Assembly (NCBI GenBank): GCA_017985675.1
Contig: JAGNXB010000010.1
Location: 1 to 56,596 of the forward strand
Source of the DNA: Saprospiraceae bacterium
GTDB lineage: Bacteria > Bacteroidota > Bacteroidia > Chitinophagales > Saprospiraceae
Reading direction: 5' to 3'
Length of the DNA: 56,596 nucleotides
In this document: positions 24,269 through 33,903 of the stretch, one piece after another
Numbering within the stretch: the stretch's first letter is position 1
Layout: each line of letters starts with the position of its first letter
Made by a program: the position numbers and the translations under genes
Notes under the pieces: generated by a model
What the model saw: the letters and a program-made list of their open reading frames with translations, nothing else
What the model was told of the DNA's origin: nothing
Database searches by the model: none

Positions 24269-27200
24269 ATGACCTTTAAACGTTGGAACAATCTGGCCGG
24301 CTGGCTGGTATTTGCCGTAGCCTTTACCGTCTACTATCTCTCCGCCGAGCGTACCGGCAGTCTCTGGGACTGTGGCGAATTTATCCTAGGTGCCTACAAA
24401 TTGCAGGTTGTGCACCCACCAGGAGCCCCTATCTTCTTGCTGATAGGCCGTCTTTTCACCCTAGTGGCAGAAATAGTTAGCGACAATCCGGAAGATATTG
24501 CCTTCTCTGTTAACCTGATGTCGGGTATTTGTAGTGCCTTTGTGGCCACTTTTGTGTGCTGGATCACGATGATCCTTGGCAAGATATCACTGGTAGGACG
24601 CACCGATGAACCGAATAAAGCACAGGAAATTGCACTTTTTTTTGCTGGCCTGAGTGCTGGTTTGGCTACTGCCTTTGCTACATCAATATGGTTTTCTGCC
24701 GTCGAAGGTGAAGTATATGCGATGTCCACCTGCTTTACAGCAATGGTTTTTTGGGCAGGGGTAAAATGGTACTACCTGCCGGATAAACTCGAAAGTGATC
24801 GCTGGTTGATTTTTGCTTTTTTTGCAGCCGCACTCTCCGTGGGTGTACACTTACTTAGCTTGTTGACTTTCCCCGCAATTGCGTTGCTCTATTATTATAA
24901 AAAGGTAGCCAACCCCAACAAACGCGGCTCATGGATTGCTGTGGCCGGTGGTTTTATCTTCATTGGCATCATGCTCGGATTCATCATTCCGGGCATACCA
25001 AGCCTATGGTCAAAGTTTGAGTTGATTATGGTCAACGGAATGGGCCTGCCTTTCCACACTGGTCTAATTCCTTTGGTTATTCTCATTGCCGCAATCCTTT
25101 ATTTCGGGCTACACCATGCCCATCGCACCGGTAATGCCCAATTGCAGCAGATAATTCTGGCCTTAGGCCTTATTGTTGTTGGATATTCAACGATTGGAAT
25201 GGTCGTTGTTCGTGCCAAGGCCAATACACCAATCAACATGAATGCACCGGACGATGCAATGCGCCTCGTGCCTTACCTCAACCGTGAACAATATGGCGAA
25301 CGTCCCTTGGTTCGCGGTCCCCACTTTGATGCCAAACTAACTGGCACCAAGACCGAAGACCGATATGGCAGGGTGGGTGATCATTATGAAGTGGTGGATC
25401 AAAAAGTGTCCTACGAATACCGGGACAGCGACAAAATGTTATTCCCACGAATGACAGATACTGGTGGTAGCCGCCCCGAACTTTACCGGCAATGGCTGGG
25501 TGATAAAAAGGGTGTGCCCACCTTCGCCGATAACATCAGTTTCTTTTTGAATTATCAGATTAGCTGGATGTATGTCCGTTATTTCATGTGGAATTTTGTA
25601 GGTCGTCAGAATGGCGAACAAGGCATATTCTCATGGGATAAACGTTCCGGCCACTGGCTGAGTGGCATTCCTTTCATTGATAACGCCCGACTGGTCAACC
25701 AATCTGAACTGCCCGCAGTTGCCAAAGAAAATCAGGCGCGGAATACCTATTTTTTCCTGCCCCTGATATTTGGACTCCTGGGCCTCTTTTTCCATTTCAG
25801 AAGGTCACCCAAGGAGTTCAACGCCGTTTTGGTGCTCTTTTTAGTCACCGGGCTGGGCATTATTCTGTATTCCAACCAGCCACCTCGCGAACCTCGCGAG
25901 CGGGATTATGTGTTAGCGGGCTCAATGTTCACCTTCGCCATTTGGATAGGCTTGGGGGTCTTGGCGCTATTTCGTTTGTTTATTGACAAAGTCCGGATAG
26001 GCCACATGCCCGCAGCAGTAATTGCCGGTTTGCTGGTGCTGATCGCACCAATTATCATGGGCTTCCAGAATTTTGATGATCACAGTCGCCGCCATCATAA
26101 AGCTTCAAGGGATTATGCTGCCAATTTCCTGAATTCCTGCGAACCGAATGCCATCATATTTACCTATGGTGACAATGATACATACCCACTCTGGTATGCC
26201 CAGGAAGTAGAGGGAATACGCCGGGACGTCCGTGTTGCAAACCTCAGCTTGATAGCTGTAGATTGGTATATCAGCAACCTGCGTCGCAAAATCAATGACT
26301 CGGCCCCAATAAAAATGACCATTCCCGAAGAGGCCCTACGTGGAATGAAGCGGGTTCAACTGCCGATACCTGAACAAGCCGACACCCGTGAAATGGAAGC
26401 AGGTGAAGCACTACAATTTATTGCCGAGGATCATCCGTTCCCCATCGGTGGCGGTCGCAATCTTGATTCCTACGTTCCTGCCCGTAATCTCTTTATCAAC
26501 CTGGATATTGAAAAAATGCGGGCTAATGGGGCACTTGGCGCTTCTGATACCGGGCAAATTCTGACCCGATTGCCGATCAAGCTACAGGGCAACAGTATTA
26601 TCAAGGATGAGCTGGCTGTACTCGATATCATCGCTTCAAATATCCACGATCGCCCGATCTACTTTGCAGTTACTTGTCAACCAGATAAATTATTGGGACT
26701 TGAGCCTTTCATGTCTTTGGAAGGATTGGCTCTTCGGATCACTCCGGTACCCAGTCAAAGCGACCAGGGTTTTGGTATAATTGGTGCCGGACGGGTAGAC
26801 TCCGACAAACTTTTGGAGAATGTCAAAAACAAATGGCGCTGGGGCAACCTGGACAAAATGCGCTTGTTTGTGGATGAAAGTTATATGCCCAGCATCCAGT
26901 CTCAAAAGTATGTGATCCTACGTGCCGCACGCGATTTCACTCGTCGTGGCGAAAAGGCAAAAGCAGTGGAAATTATGGATCTGTACTTCAATGCCTTCCC
27001 ACACATGAACTTCCCTTACGACTATAGCATCGTACCCCTCATCATGGCCTATGTGCAAGCAGACGCCTATGATAAAGCCAAGCCGCATCTTGAGATTCTT
27101 GCTGACCAGACGTTTGACTGGCTTAAATTTTACTACTCGCTGAGTGTCAAAGAATTGGAAAGTGGCTATTCACAAGATTTTGCGATGACCGATCGGACCA

Positions 27201-27301
27201 GGGAAGATCTTATTACGATTGCCAAAGAAGCAAAAGACACTGCTTTTGCCGATGAACTCACCAAACGCTTTGCGCCTTATGCCAAAAACCCTGCACAATG
27301 A
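24269..27301 (+). CDS. DUF2723 / TMEM260-like membrane glycosyltransferase
   Basis: A 1010-residue integral membrane protein. The N-terminal half has about ten or more membrane helices and the DUF2723 signature: YLSAERTGSLWDCGEFILGA (with the conserved Asp-Cys-Gly-Glu), then HPPGAPIFLLIGRLFT. The region after residue 600 is soluble and includes IIFTYGDNDTYPLWYAQEVE and VRVANLSLIAVDWY, typical of the bacterial family. The human relative TMEM260 is a protein O-mannosyltransferase (CAZy GT117), so a role in glycosylating exported proteins is reasonable inference. The C-terminus (about 860-1000) is helical and TPR-like. Its stop overlaps the rpiB start by four bases. Confidence 0.85.
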   Translation: MTFKRWNNLAGWLVFAVAFTVYYLSAERTGSLWDCGEFILGAYKLQVVHPPGAPIFLLIGRLFTLVAEIVSDNPEDIAFSVNLMSGICSAFVATFVCWITMILGKISLVGRTDEPNKAQEIALFFAGLSAGLATAFATSIWFSAVEGEVYAMSTCFTAMVFWAGVKWYYLPDKLESDRWLIFAFFAAALSVGVHLLSLLTFPAIALLYYYKKVANPNKRGSWIAVAGGFIFIGIMLGFIIPGIPSLWSKFELIMVNGMGLPFHTGLIPLVILIAAILYFGLHHAHRTGNAQLQQIILALGLIVVGYSTIGMVVVRAKANTPINMNAPDDAMRLVPYLNREQYGERPLVRGPHFDAKLTGTKTEDRYGRVGDHYEVVDQKVSYEYRDSDKMLFPRMTDTGGSRPELYRQWLGDKKGVPTFADNISFFLNYQISWMYVRYFMWNFVGRQNGEQGIFSWDKRSGHWLSGIPFIDNARLVNQSELPAVAKENQARNTYFFLPLIFGLLGLFFHFRRSPKEFNAVLVLFLVTGLGIILYSNQPPREPRERDYVLAGSMFTFAIWIGLGVLALFRLFIDKVRIGHMPAAVIAGLLVLIAPIIMGFQNFDDHSRRHHKASRDYAANFLNSCEPNAIIFTYGDNDTYPLWYAQEVEGIRRDVRVANLSLIAVDWYISNLRRKINDSAPIKMTIPEEALRGMKRVQLPIPEQADTREMEAGEALQFIAEDHPFPIGGGRNLDSYVPARNLFINLDIEKMRANGALGASDTGQILTRLPIKLQGNSIIKDELAVLDIIASNIHDRPIYFAVTCQPDKLLGLEPFMSLEGLALRITPVPSQSDQGFGIIGAGRVDSDKLLENVKNKWRWGNLDKMRLFVDESYMPSIQSQKYVILRAARDFTRRGEKAKAVEIMDLYFNAFPHMNFPYDYSIVPLIMAYVQADAYDKAKPHLEILADQTFDWLKFYYSLSVKELESGYSQDFAMTDRTREDLITIAKEAKDTAFADELTKRFAPYAKNPAQ

Positions 27302-27726
27302 TCATTGCCATAGGTAACGACCACGCAGGCACAACATATAAATTGTCTCTTGTCAATATGTTGACTAAGGCAGGCCATACAGTACTGAATCAAGGAACGG
27401 ATGGGCAAGAATCGGTTGATTATCCGGATTTCGCACATCAAGTAGCTACATTGGTTACAGAAGGCAAAGCAGAGCTGGGAATAGTCATCTGCGGTAGTGG
27501 CAACGGCGTGGCTATGGTCGCAAACAAACACCCGAGAGTCCGTGCAGCACTAGCATGGACGGAGGAGATTGCCGCTCTGGCGCGTGAGCACAACAATGCA
27601 AATGTGCTGGCCATCCCAGCCCGGTATGTTTCATTACGCAAAGCCAGGGCCATGGCGAACATATTCATTTCCACCTCTTTTGCTGGCGGTCGTCATGGTC
27701 GTCGCGTCGATAAAATACCTTGTTAA
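27298..27726 (+). CDS. rpiB: ribose-5-phosphate isomerase B
   Basis: A 142-residue cytoplasmic enzyme interconverting ribose 5-phosphate and ribulose 5-phosphate in the pentose phosphate pathway. Family features are GNDHAGTTYK at residues 6-15 (substrate-binding Asp-His), DYPDFA, the catalytic Cys in IVICGSGNGVAMVANK, and EHNNANVLAIPAR. It starts with an ATGA overlap on the DUF2723 gene, so it is probably translationally coupled, and ends 3 bp before the M28 peptidase gene. Length and motifs are complete. Confidence 0.95.
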   Translation: MIIAIGNDHAGTTYKLSLVNMLTKAGHTVLNQGTDGQESVDYPDFAHQVATLVTEGKAELGIVICGSGNGVAMVANKHPRVRAALAWTEEIAALAREHNNANVLAIPARYVSLRKARAMANIFISTSFAGGRHGRRVDKIPC

Positions 27727-27729
27727 AGT

Positions 27730-29310
27730 ATGATTAGAACAGCCCTGGTTTTATTTTTCGCTAGTAATCTGTGGTCAAATGCGGTTAACGCCCAAATTGG
27801 ATCCAGATATAACGTCGAAGATTTTGCGGCAACAATAACTGTGCAGGACCTGCAAATGTATCTAAGTGTCCTTGCCAGTGATGCGTTGGAAGGCCGCGAA
27901 ACAGGTACGCCGGGTAATGATGAAGCTGCTCGATTTATCGCTGCGCAACTATCCGGTTTTGGCATTCCACCACTGACTCCGGAAGGTTCATACTTCCAGG
28001 ATGTCACTTTTACTCGTACTGAATGGAAGGATATATCCTTAAAAATAGGCGACACCACCTATCTGCACATGAAGGATTTCATCTGTATGAAATCCATGCG
28101 CAATGAACATCCTGTTACAATTGGAGAAGAAATGGTGTTCCTGGGTTATGGCATCGATGATCCGGCATATAGTGACTACACTGTTAATGTAAAGGGTAAG
28201 GCGATTTTGATCTACGATGGGGAACCTGTTTCAAAGCGGGGAAAATATCGCCTGACCAGCTCAAAGATCCCCAGTGAATGGAGTGGCAATTGGCTTAAAA
28301 AAATACGCATCGCCCGTGAAAAAGGCGCAACAGCAGTTTTTGTCATCTCGTCTGATTTTCAACGATTGGCCGGGCAGATTCGCCGTTTTTCTATTGGTCC
28401 GAGTATTACATTGGGCGATCCAGACACAGCGACCTGGCCAGCCGTAGCGATTGTGAGCAGCGACGTAGCCCGTCACATTATTCAAACAAAATATGACCAG
28501 GTTATTTCCGCACGTGATCGGATCAATAAGGGTAAAAAGGCCAATCCTGTACCATTATATGCTCCATTTACCTTAATTGCTGAGCTCAATGAAAAGGTTA
28601 CTACTGGCTATAATGTGCTTGGTTACATCGAAGGCAGTGATCCACTGCTAAGGGATGAGCTGATCGTAATGTCGGCTCATTTTGATCATTTGGGCAAACG
28701 GGGCGATGATATCTATAATGGAGCAGATGATAATGGCTCGGGTACGAGCACTTTGCTGGATGTAACGCAAGCTTTTATGCTGGCAAAAAATAAAGGTATG
28801 GGCCCCCGTCGCAGTGTACTGGCTCTTTTTGTAACGGGTGAAGAGAAGGGCCTTTTGGGTTCAAAATTTTATGTCGAAAATCCTGTGTTTCCTCTCGACC
28901 AGACAGTAGCTAATGTGAATATGGATATGGTCGGAAGGGTGGATAAAAAATATGGCAACGATCCGGATTACATTTATGTCATTGGTTCAGATAAATTAAG
29001 TCAGGATTTGCATGAAATAAACGAATCAATAAATGCACGATATACCAAACTGAAGTTGGACTATACGTACAATGATGAAAAGGATCCAAACCGATATTAT
29101 TACCGTTCGGATCATTATAATTTTGTTGAACAGGGCATACCGGCCATCTTTTATTTCAGCGGTACGCATGAAGACTACCATCGCCCATCAGATACTATAG
29201 ACAAAATCAACTTTGAGCGGATGGCAAAAGTGGGGCGGTTGATTTTCCATACCACCTGGGAGTTGGCAAATCGGGATGCACGGATCCGCCTTAATGCCGT
29301 CAAAGGTTAG
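27730..29310 (+). CDS. M28-family zinc aminopeptidase with PA-type insert
   Basis: A 526-residue exported peptidase with a signal peptide (1-21, ending VNAQ). An N-terminal LEGRETGTPGNDEAARFIA leads into a PA-like insert domain (about 115-280). The co-catalytic zinc site is complete: His317 in SAHFDHLG, the bridging Asp in NGADDNGSGTS, the GEEKGLLGSKF glutamates, NVNMDMVGR, and a late His in THEDYHRPSDT. It probably releases N-terminal amino acids from peptides in the periplasm or outside the cell. Three bases separate it from rpiB, so it may belong to that operon. Confidence 0.92.
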   Translation: MIRTALVLFFASNLWSNAVNAQIGSRYNVEDFAATITVQDLQMYLSVLASDALEGRETGTPGNDEAARFIAAQLSGFGIPPLTPEGSYFQDVTFTRTEWKDISLKIGDTTYLHMKDFICMKSMRNEHPVTIGEEMVFLGYGIDDPAYSDYTVNVKGKAILIYDGEPVSKRGKYRLTSSKIPSEWSGNWLKKIRIAREKGATAVFVISSDFQRLAGQIRRFSIGPSITLGDPDTATWPAVAIVSSDVARHIIQTKYDQVISARDRINKGKKANPVPLYAPFTLIAELNEKVTTGYNVLGYIEGSDPLLRDELIVMSAHFDHLGKRGDDIYNGADDNGSGTSTLLDVTQAFMLAKNKGMGPRRSVLALFVTGEEKGLLGSKFYVENPVFPLDQTVANVNMDMVGRVDKKYGNDPDYIYVIGSDKLSQDLHEINESINARYTKLKLDYTYNDEKDPNRYYYRSDHYNFVEQGIPAIFYFSGTHEDYHRPSDTIDKINFERMAKVGRLIFHTTWELANRDARIRLNAVKG

Positions 29311-29317
29311 TTGCTGC

Positions 29318-29893
29318 TTACTGGAAAATGGCCAATGCTGATCCAGTTCGTATTTTGACTTGCTCGGCTACCCATTTTAATGGTTCTGGATTTTTGTCTC
29401 CGGTAAGGGTATCTGCCTGAAAAAACGCTTCATATAAGGTCCAGTGTGGTTGCAAGCGTTCGTGGAGCTGGGCGAAACGATTAGACGCATCCTCATGCAT
29501 GTTCATAAGCGTCATCCGCCAGGCATAATAGGCTTCATCGTGCCAACGGGTCAAATCAAGAACTACTTCATCGACTACATATTGAGCAATGAAATCAGCC
29601 GCCAGGATGCCATGGTGCTGTTGATGACGTTCATACGCCAAGAGTTCCTCCTTGTATTTAAAAGTATCATGACAAATGGCCACAAGCCGTAGTCTTTCCC
29701 TGTCCTTCGAAGACAAATCCATAGCTTGTAAGTTGTCAAGCACCTCCGCAACATGTAATAACACCATACCTTCGGGATGGCCTCTTCGAGGCACACCCCA
29801 GTGCAAACCCTCCTTAAATTCTAAAGTGGACAATAACTCCAATTCAAGTGGTGTTTCCGGTTGAAGAAGATGCATTTCGGGAGGGATGACCAT
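29318..29893 (-). CDS. HD-superfamily-like hydrolase
   Basis: A 191-residue soluble protein. The metal-ligand pattern of HD-domain hydrolases is visible: His in GMVLLHVAEVLDNL, His-Asp in LVAICHDTFKYK, a His pair in RHQQHHGILAADFI, and Asp in LDLTRWHDEAY. The substrate (nucleotide or other phosphoester) is unknown. It converges with the M28 gene 8 bp away and diverges from htrA across 97 bp. Confidence 0.65.
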   Translation of the reverse strand: MVIPPEMHLLQPETPLELELLSTLEFKEGLHWGVPRRGHPEGMVLLHVAEVLDNLQAMDLSSKDRERLRLVAICHDTFKYKEELLAYERHQQHHGILAADFIAQYVVDEVVLDLTRWHDEAYYAWRMTLMNMHEDASNRFAQLHERLQPHWTLYEAFFQADTLTGDKNPEPLKWVAEQVKIRTGSALAIFQ

Positions 29894-29990
29894 TGCTGTT
29901 AATTTCCTGTTAAAATAAACGGATACAATCTGAAAGTAGTGCCCTTAGCGTTGAATAAATTATCTATTTGTGTCGTAAAAACGCTCATTT

Positions 29991-31148
29991 ATGAAGGAAT
30001 TTCGACAATTATTTCCTTTTATTCTTGCTGGTTTTGCCGGAGGTGTATTAACACTTGGTGGGTATTTTATTGTTCAACAAAATACACCTCCTTCCGACAT
30101 TAAACCCGCACAATTCGTAAACGTTGCGGGTAGTCCAAACGCTGCAACCAATGAATTTGTCCTGGCTGCTGCTGCGGCTATGCCTGTGGTCGTCCATATA
30201 AAGGCCTCTGAATCAGATCAGCTAGCACGCAAAAGGCATCAGCAGGATCGGGCAAGAAACCCGTGGGGGACTTTTGAAGATGATTTTTTCTTTGGTTTCC
30301 GTGGCCAGGGGCCTTATATCCAACGCAAGGAAGGCAGTGGTTCGGGGGTCATCTATTCTAAAGATGGCTACATAGTTACCAACAACCATGTAATTGAATT
30401 TGCAGATCAGGTTGAAGTTACGACATACGACAATCGAAAATTCACTGCCCAGATAATTGGGACCGACCCCAAAACGGACATGGCCGTGTTAAAAATTGAT
30501 GCAACCGGACTACCTACCCTCCCTCTCTCAGACTCTGATGCAGCCCGGGTAGGCGAATGGGTACTGGCTGTCGGCAATCCTTTTGATCTCACGTCTACTG
30601 TCACCGCCGGTATCATTAGCGCCAAAGGCCGCAATATTGATATCATCAAAACCAAGGACGCTATAGAGGCCTTTATCCAAACCGATGCTGCTGTCAATCC
30701 CGGTAATAGTGGTGGCGCATTGGTCGATACCGAGGGCCGTCTGTTAGGTATTAATACCGCCATTGCAACCCCCACAGGATTTTATAGTGGCTACTCCTTT
30801 GCCATTCCCATTAATATGGTCCGCCGGATCGTGGATGATATCATTGATCACGGCTATTATCAGCGCGGCAAAATGGGCCTGACTGTCGTGGAATTGGATG
30901 GCGAACTGGCAAAAGAATTAAATCTTGTCATTACTCAGGGTTTAGTGGTGGATCAATTGGAAGAAGGTGGCGCTGCGGCGCTTGCCGGACTTAAATCACT
31001 CGATGTAATCGTAGAAGCCAATGGCAAACCGGTACGTACTTTTTCTGATCTCCAGGAGCAGGCGAGTCAGGCTCGGTCAGGTGATTTTATTGTCTTAAAT
31101 GTGTATCGAAAAGGAAAATATATGCGGCTGAATATCAGTCTGCGCTAA
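29991..31148 (+). CDS. HtrA/DegP-family serine protease with one PDZ domain
   Basis: A 385-residue envelope quality-control protease and chaperone. One N-terminal membrane anchor or uncleaved signal (about 8-28) is followed by the trypsin-like domain with the full catalytic triad: His133 in NNHVIE, Asp163 in KTDMAVLK and Ser240 in GNSGGAL. A single PDZ domain (about 290-380, GLVVDQLEEGGAAALAGLKS) ends the protein, as in DegS-like members, whereas DegP has two. It carries its own downstream terminator. Loss of envelope homeostasis would be the usual inducer; no regulatory site is visible. Confidence 0.93.
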   Translation: MKEFRQLFPFILAGFAGGVLTLGGYFIVQQNTPPSDIKPAQFVNVAGSPNAATNEFVLAAAAAMPVVVHIKASESDQLARKRHQQDRARNPWGTFEDDFFFGFRGQGPYIQRKEGSGSGVIYSKDGYIVTNNHVIEFADQVEVTTYDNRKFTAQIIGTDPKTDMAVLKIDATGLPTLPLSDSDAARVGEWVLAVGNPFDLTSTVTAGIISAKGRNIDIIKTKDAIEAFIQTDAAVNPGNSGGALVDTEGRLLGINTAIATPTGFYSGYSFAIPINMVRRIVDDIIDHGYYQRGKMGLTVVELDGELAKELNLVITQGLVVDQLEEGGAAALAGLKSLDVIVEANGKPVRTFSDLQEQASQARSGDFIVLNVYRKGKYMRLNISLR

Positions 31149-31196
31149 AAAAAACAACACGGTTTGGTTGTTAAAGTTGGTTTTTCGTTTTGTGGT

Positions 31197-31222
31197 CCCC
31201 GTCGTGGTTGACGGGGATTTTT
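31197..31222 (+). terminator. intrinsic terminator after htrA
   Basis: CCCCGTC (31197-31203) pairs with GACGGGG (31210-31216) over a 6-base loop and is followed by A and a T-run (31218-31222), about 50 bases after the htrA stop. Confidence 0.85.
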
Positions 31223-31293
31223 GTTCTCCGCTACAAACAAACACAGGACCACTCTTCACTCAAATCAGCCTCGACGTTGAAGGTAAGGTAGAA

Positions 31294-32187
31294 CTAATTA
31301 AAAACAGGAATAGGTGATACCTTAAAACCCTGTTTTTGCAAAAGCCGAATCACACCCTCCTCTCCGGCCAAATGCCCTGCTCCAACAGCAAAAAATACGC
31401 GTTCATTTGTCATCATGGCCTGCATGATTGGGATCCAACGACGATTACGACCATAGAGCAGCGATTCCATCATGCCTGCATCCATATCCTTTTGTTCGTC
31501 CATGATTGCTTGTAGTGCTGTAATATTTTCCTGTTTGTAGAACCTTACCAGGTCATCCATTTGCAAAGTGCTGTCAGTGCTTTCACGCAATTGTCCGACA
31601 AGCATGTTCGCCTGATCTTCCAGTGGCACGGCATCAAATGCGGCGAGTTGCTCTTCGATAGACTCCAGTCCACTGTGTTTGATGTCGTTCTTTTTCGCCA
31701 GGTCATACAGTGTCATATCGTAAGACTCCACACCACCTCCACCAGGAGCCATAGAAGGATCTATCAATGCGGATAGGAATAGTGGCTTAATCCCTTCCAT
31801 CAGGAAGCCAGGCAAGCCCATGGTTTGGAGACGCTCCATCACCAGAAGATAATCGGCTTCTACCAGCAGATCACGCAACTTAATGCCATCGGGCATCATC
31901 ATTTTGGGGAGCAGGCTCAACTGGGTCATGGGATTGGTTGCCTCATCCATATTCAGCTCCAGGACCAGACGGTCAGCTTTTGAAAGGCGGGCCAATAATC
32001 GGTCGGGGAGTTCGAAAGAATCTTCTGAAATCAGATGGATGGTTCCAAAAAGCCAGGACGATTCAGCTATACCCGGGCCACTTATTTCCCAAAGCAGGGC
32101 ATTGGCCAGCGTGTCTTTTGTTTGTTGCGCTACTAGGGGCAGCACCAGGAAAAGCACGAACAGTGCGCTAAGAAAATGTCGTCTCAT
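31294..32187 (-). CDS. TraB/GumN-family protein
   Basis: A 297-residue exported protein (signal peptide 1-20, ending LVAQ). The family's two conserved motifs are present: WLFGTIHL near residues 45-52 and GAGHLAGEEGVIRLLQKQG near the C-terminus, the proposed catalytic Glu/His sites of this EreA/TIKI-related metal-dependent fold. Some eukaryotic relatives are proteases; the role in bacteria is unclear. It is encoded alone, with 50 bp separating it from the RHH gene upstream. Confidence 0.85.
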   Translation of the reverse strand: MRRHFLSALFVLFLVLPLVAQQTKDTLANALLWEISGPGIAESSWLFGTIHLISEDSFELPDRLLARLSKADRLVLELNMDEATNPMTQLSLLPKMMMPDGIKLRDLLVEADYLLVMERLQTMGLPGFLMEGIKPLFLSALIDPSMAPGGGGVESYDMTLYDLAKKNDIKHSGLESIEEQLAAFDAVPLEDQANMLVGQLRESTDSTLQMDDLVRFYKQENITALQAIMDEQKDMDAGMMESLLYGRNRRWIPIMQAMMTNERVFFAVGAGHLAGEEGVIRLLQKQGFKVSPIPVFN

Positions 32188-32237
32188 AGATGGATAACGA
32201 TTTGTGCCGACTCTGGTTGTGTGGGAATCAGGAATGG

Positions 32238-32756
32238 CTAAGCCTCCTTTTCCATTTTGGCTAAATATTCTGCTACGATCCGGCTGATCACTTCACGCAT
32301 ATACAGGTTTTCCTGCTTGGCAATTTCCTTCAGTTTTTCAACCTTTCTTTCGTCAAAAAAAAAGGTCACCCGTTTGGATTTGCCCGCATTGATTTCCATC
32401 TGACTGGTTTCCAGTGTAGAGCGAATCAGCGCATCAATACCTGCATGACCCTCCTTATGTTCGGGAGGCCGATGATCCTGAGGTTGTTCGCGAGCCAGTT
32501 CTTCTCTGATACTTTCGTTCAAGACATCCTGAAGGAAAGCGTCGAGATCCAGTGCAAATGTTTTTGAAGTTGATTTTTTAACTGCGGGATCCGGAAGGAG
32601 ATCACTCGTTTCGTCCGGTGATGCCAGCGATTGTTTGCGCTGTTTTTCTGTAGCAGTTCCTTTGCGTTTGGGTCGGGCAATCGTCTCCAGCTTTTCCTCC
32701 CTGTGAGAAGAAGAAAAGAGACTTTCTAGACCGTCGCTGAAGGATTTTTTACTCAC
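32238..32756 (-). CDS. ribbon-helix-helix partner of ParA
   Basis: A 172-residue basic protein. The N-terminal 120 residues are low-complexity, charged and probably disordered. The C-terminal 45 (KSKRVTFFFDERKVEKLKEI followed by a second helix) fit a ribbon-helix-helix DNA-binding domain with its beta strand RVTFFF. It begins with GTG at 32756, and the GTGA overlaps the parA stop by four bases. Position and fold suggest it is the centromere-binding or adaptor partner of the adjacent ParA, in place of a ParB. There is no ParB-type CTPase domain. Confidence 0.7.
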   Translation of the reverse strand: MSKKSFSDGLESLFSSSHREEKLETIARPKRKGTATEKQRKQSLASPDETSDLLPDPAVKKSTSKTFALDLDAFLQDVLNESIREELAREQPQDHRPPEHKEGHAGIDALIRSTLETSQMEINAGKSKRVTFFFDERKVEKLKEIAKQENLYMREVISRIVAEYLAKMEKEA

Positions 32757-33541
32757 TGGGCAGCATGGGCGTTTTCGGGAAGTGATTTCAATGTAGCCGT
32801 TCGGGCAAGTATTTCTTTGCAGAGATTGAGGTAATCTTCTGCACCAGGGCTTTTCGGGCTGTAGGAGAAGATATCCATACGTTGTGCTGGTGCTTCTGCC
32901 AGGGCAACATTATCCCGGATGTACGTCTTAAATACTTTTTCCCCAAAATACTTCAGGATGGTCTCAACTACATCCCGGTTCAATACTTTGCGTGCATCGT
33001 ACATCGTAGGCAATACACCACCTATTTCGATATCCTTATTTAGCCGGAACTTCACCTTGTCAATGACTTGCTTGATCTTGGCAAGGCCCTGTAGGGCGAG
33101 AAATTCTGTTTGCAACGGAATATAGACAATCCGACTACATGTCAGCGCATTCAACGTCAGCAGGCCTAAAGAAGGCGGACAATCGATAATGATAAAATCG
33201 TATTTGTCCAGTACAGGTTCGAAAAGTTCCTTCAGGATGTATTCCCTTCCGGCTTCGTTGATCATTTCCATTTCAGCACCGGAGAGATCCAGGGAGGAAG
33301 TGATCACATCCATCCCTTCTTTTACGGTATAGGGCGCCAATTCTGCCTCTCCTTTGATATTTTCGTAGATGGTCGCCTTCTGGCGGGAGATACCCAGTGA
33401 AAGCGTCAGGTTGGCTTGAGGGTCCAGATCGACGAGGAGGACTTTTTTGCCCAGTTCGACCAGACCGGCTCCTATATTGATGGCTGATGTGGTTTTGCCG
33501 ACCCCGCCTTTGTGGTTGAGGAGGGAGATAATCATACCCAT
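32753..33541 (-). CDS. ParA-family ATPase
   Basis: A 262-residue cytoplasmic ATPase that partitions DNA or protein cargo. Residues 11-18 (KGGVGKTT) form the deviant Walker A box with the signature Lys. LLVDLDPQANLTLSLG is Walker A' and FIIIDCPPSLGLLTLNAL is Walker B. The translation start is set at the ATG at 33541 (alternative 33535), because the frame upstream (to 33598) adds a non-conserved leader. The partner gene overlaps its stop by four bases. An imperfect inverted repeat upstream (33696-33728) could be its binding site. Neighbouring genes are chromosomal in character; no replication gene is present. Confidence 0.88.
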   Translation of the reverse strand: MGMIISLLNHKGGVGKTTSAINIGAGLVELGKKVLLVDLDPQANLTLSLGISRQKATIYENIKGEAELAPYTVKEGMDVITSSLDLSGAEMEMINEAGREYILKELFEPVLDKYDFIIIDCPPSLGLLTLNALTCSRIVYIPLQTEFLALQGLAKIKQVIDKVKFRLNKDIEIGGVLPTMYDARKVLNRDVVETILKYFGEKVFKTYIRDNVALAEAPAQRMDIFSYSPKSPGAEDYLNLCKEILARTATLKSLPENAHAAQ

Positions 33542-33598
33542 TGGTGTTTGGATTAATATGTTCTGGGTCAAAAGTAGGAAATCTGGACCAGATGACAC

Positions 33599-33903
33599 CT
33601 TTTTTGCATATGTCTCTTTGCTTTTAGTTGGAAGTAACCTGGTTATCAGGCTGTCTGGGTAAAAAGAATTTTTATTCAGTTTTAGGTAACAAATGCCCTT
33701 TCTGACAAATGCATTATCAGAAAAGGGGATTTGTCCGTTGAAGGCACGAGATGAAAATTAATATAGTTGAGTTCAAACGACCATGTTAGAATTCAAAGGC
33801 TACATTAACTTGGTGCTTGAAACAAATCATTCCTTTTTATCAAAGAGACTTAATCAAATTAATTTAATAACAACACCTATTCAATCACACTAAATCTAAC
33901 CTT
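33599..33903. other. intergenic gap between ParA and the secreted-protein locus (305 bp)
   Basis: I see no gene. It is AT-rich and holds the inverted repeat at 33696-33728. No terminator or clear promoter was found, though expression in both directions must start here. Confidence 0.5.
33696..33728. promoter_or_regulatory. imperfect inverted repeat upstream of parA
   Basis: CCCTTTCTGA (33696-33705) pairs with TCAGAAAAGGG (33717-33727) over an 11-base loop, with one bulged A. It could be a small operator or partition site for the ParA/RHH pair, or a hairpin terminator without a T-run. Unproven. Confidence 0.35.

Noticed and set aside
32238..33541. Integrated plasmid partition module
   Set aside because: No replication, mobilisation or integrase gene is present; flanking genes look chromosomal.
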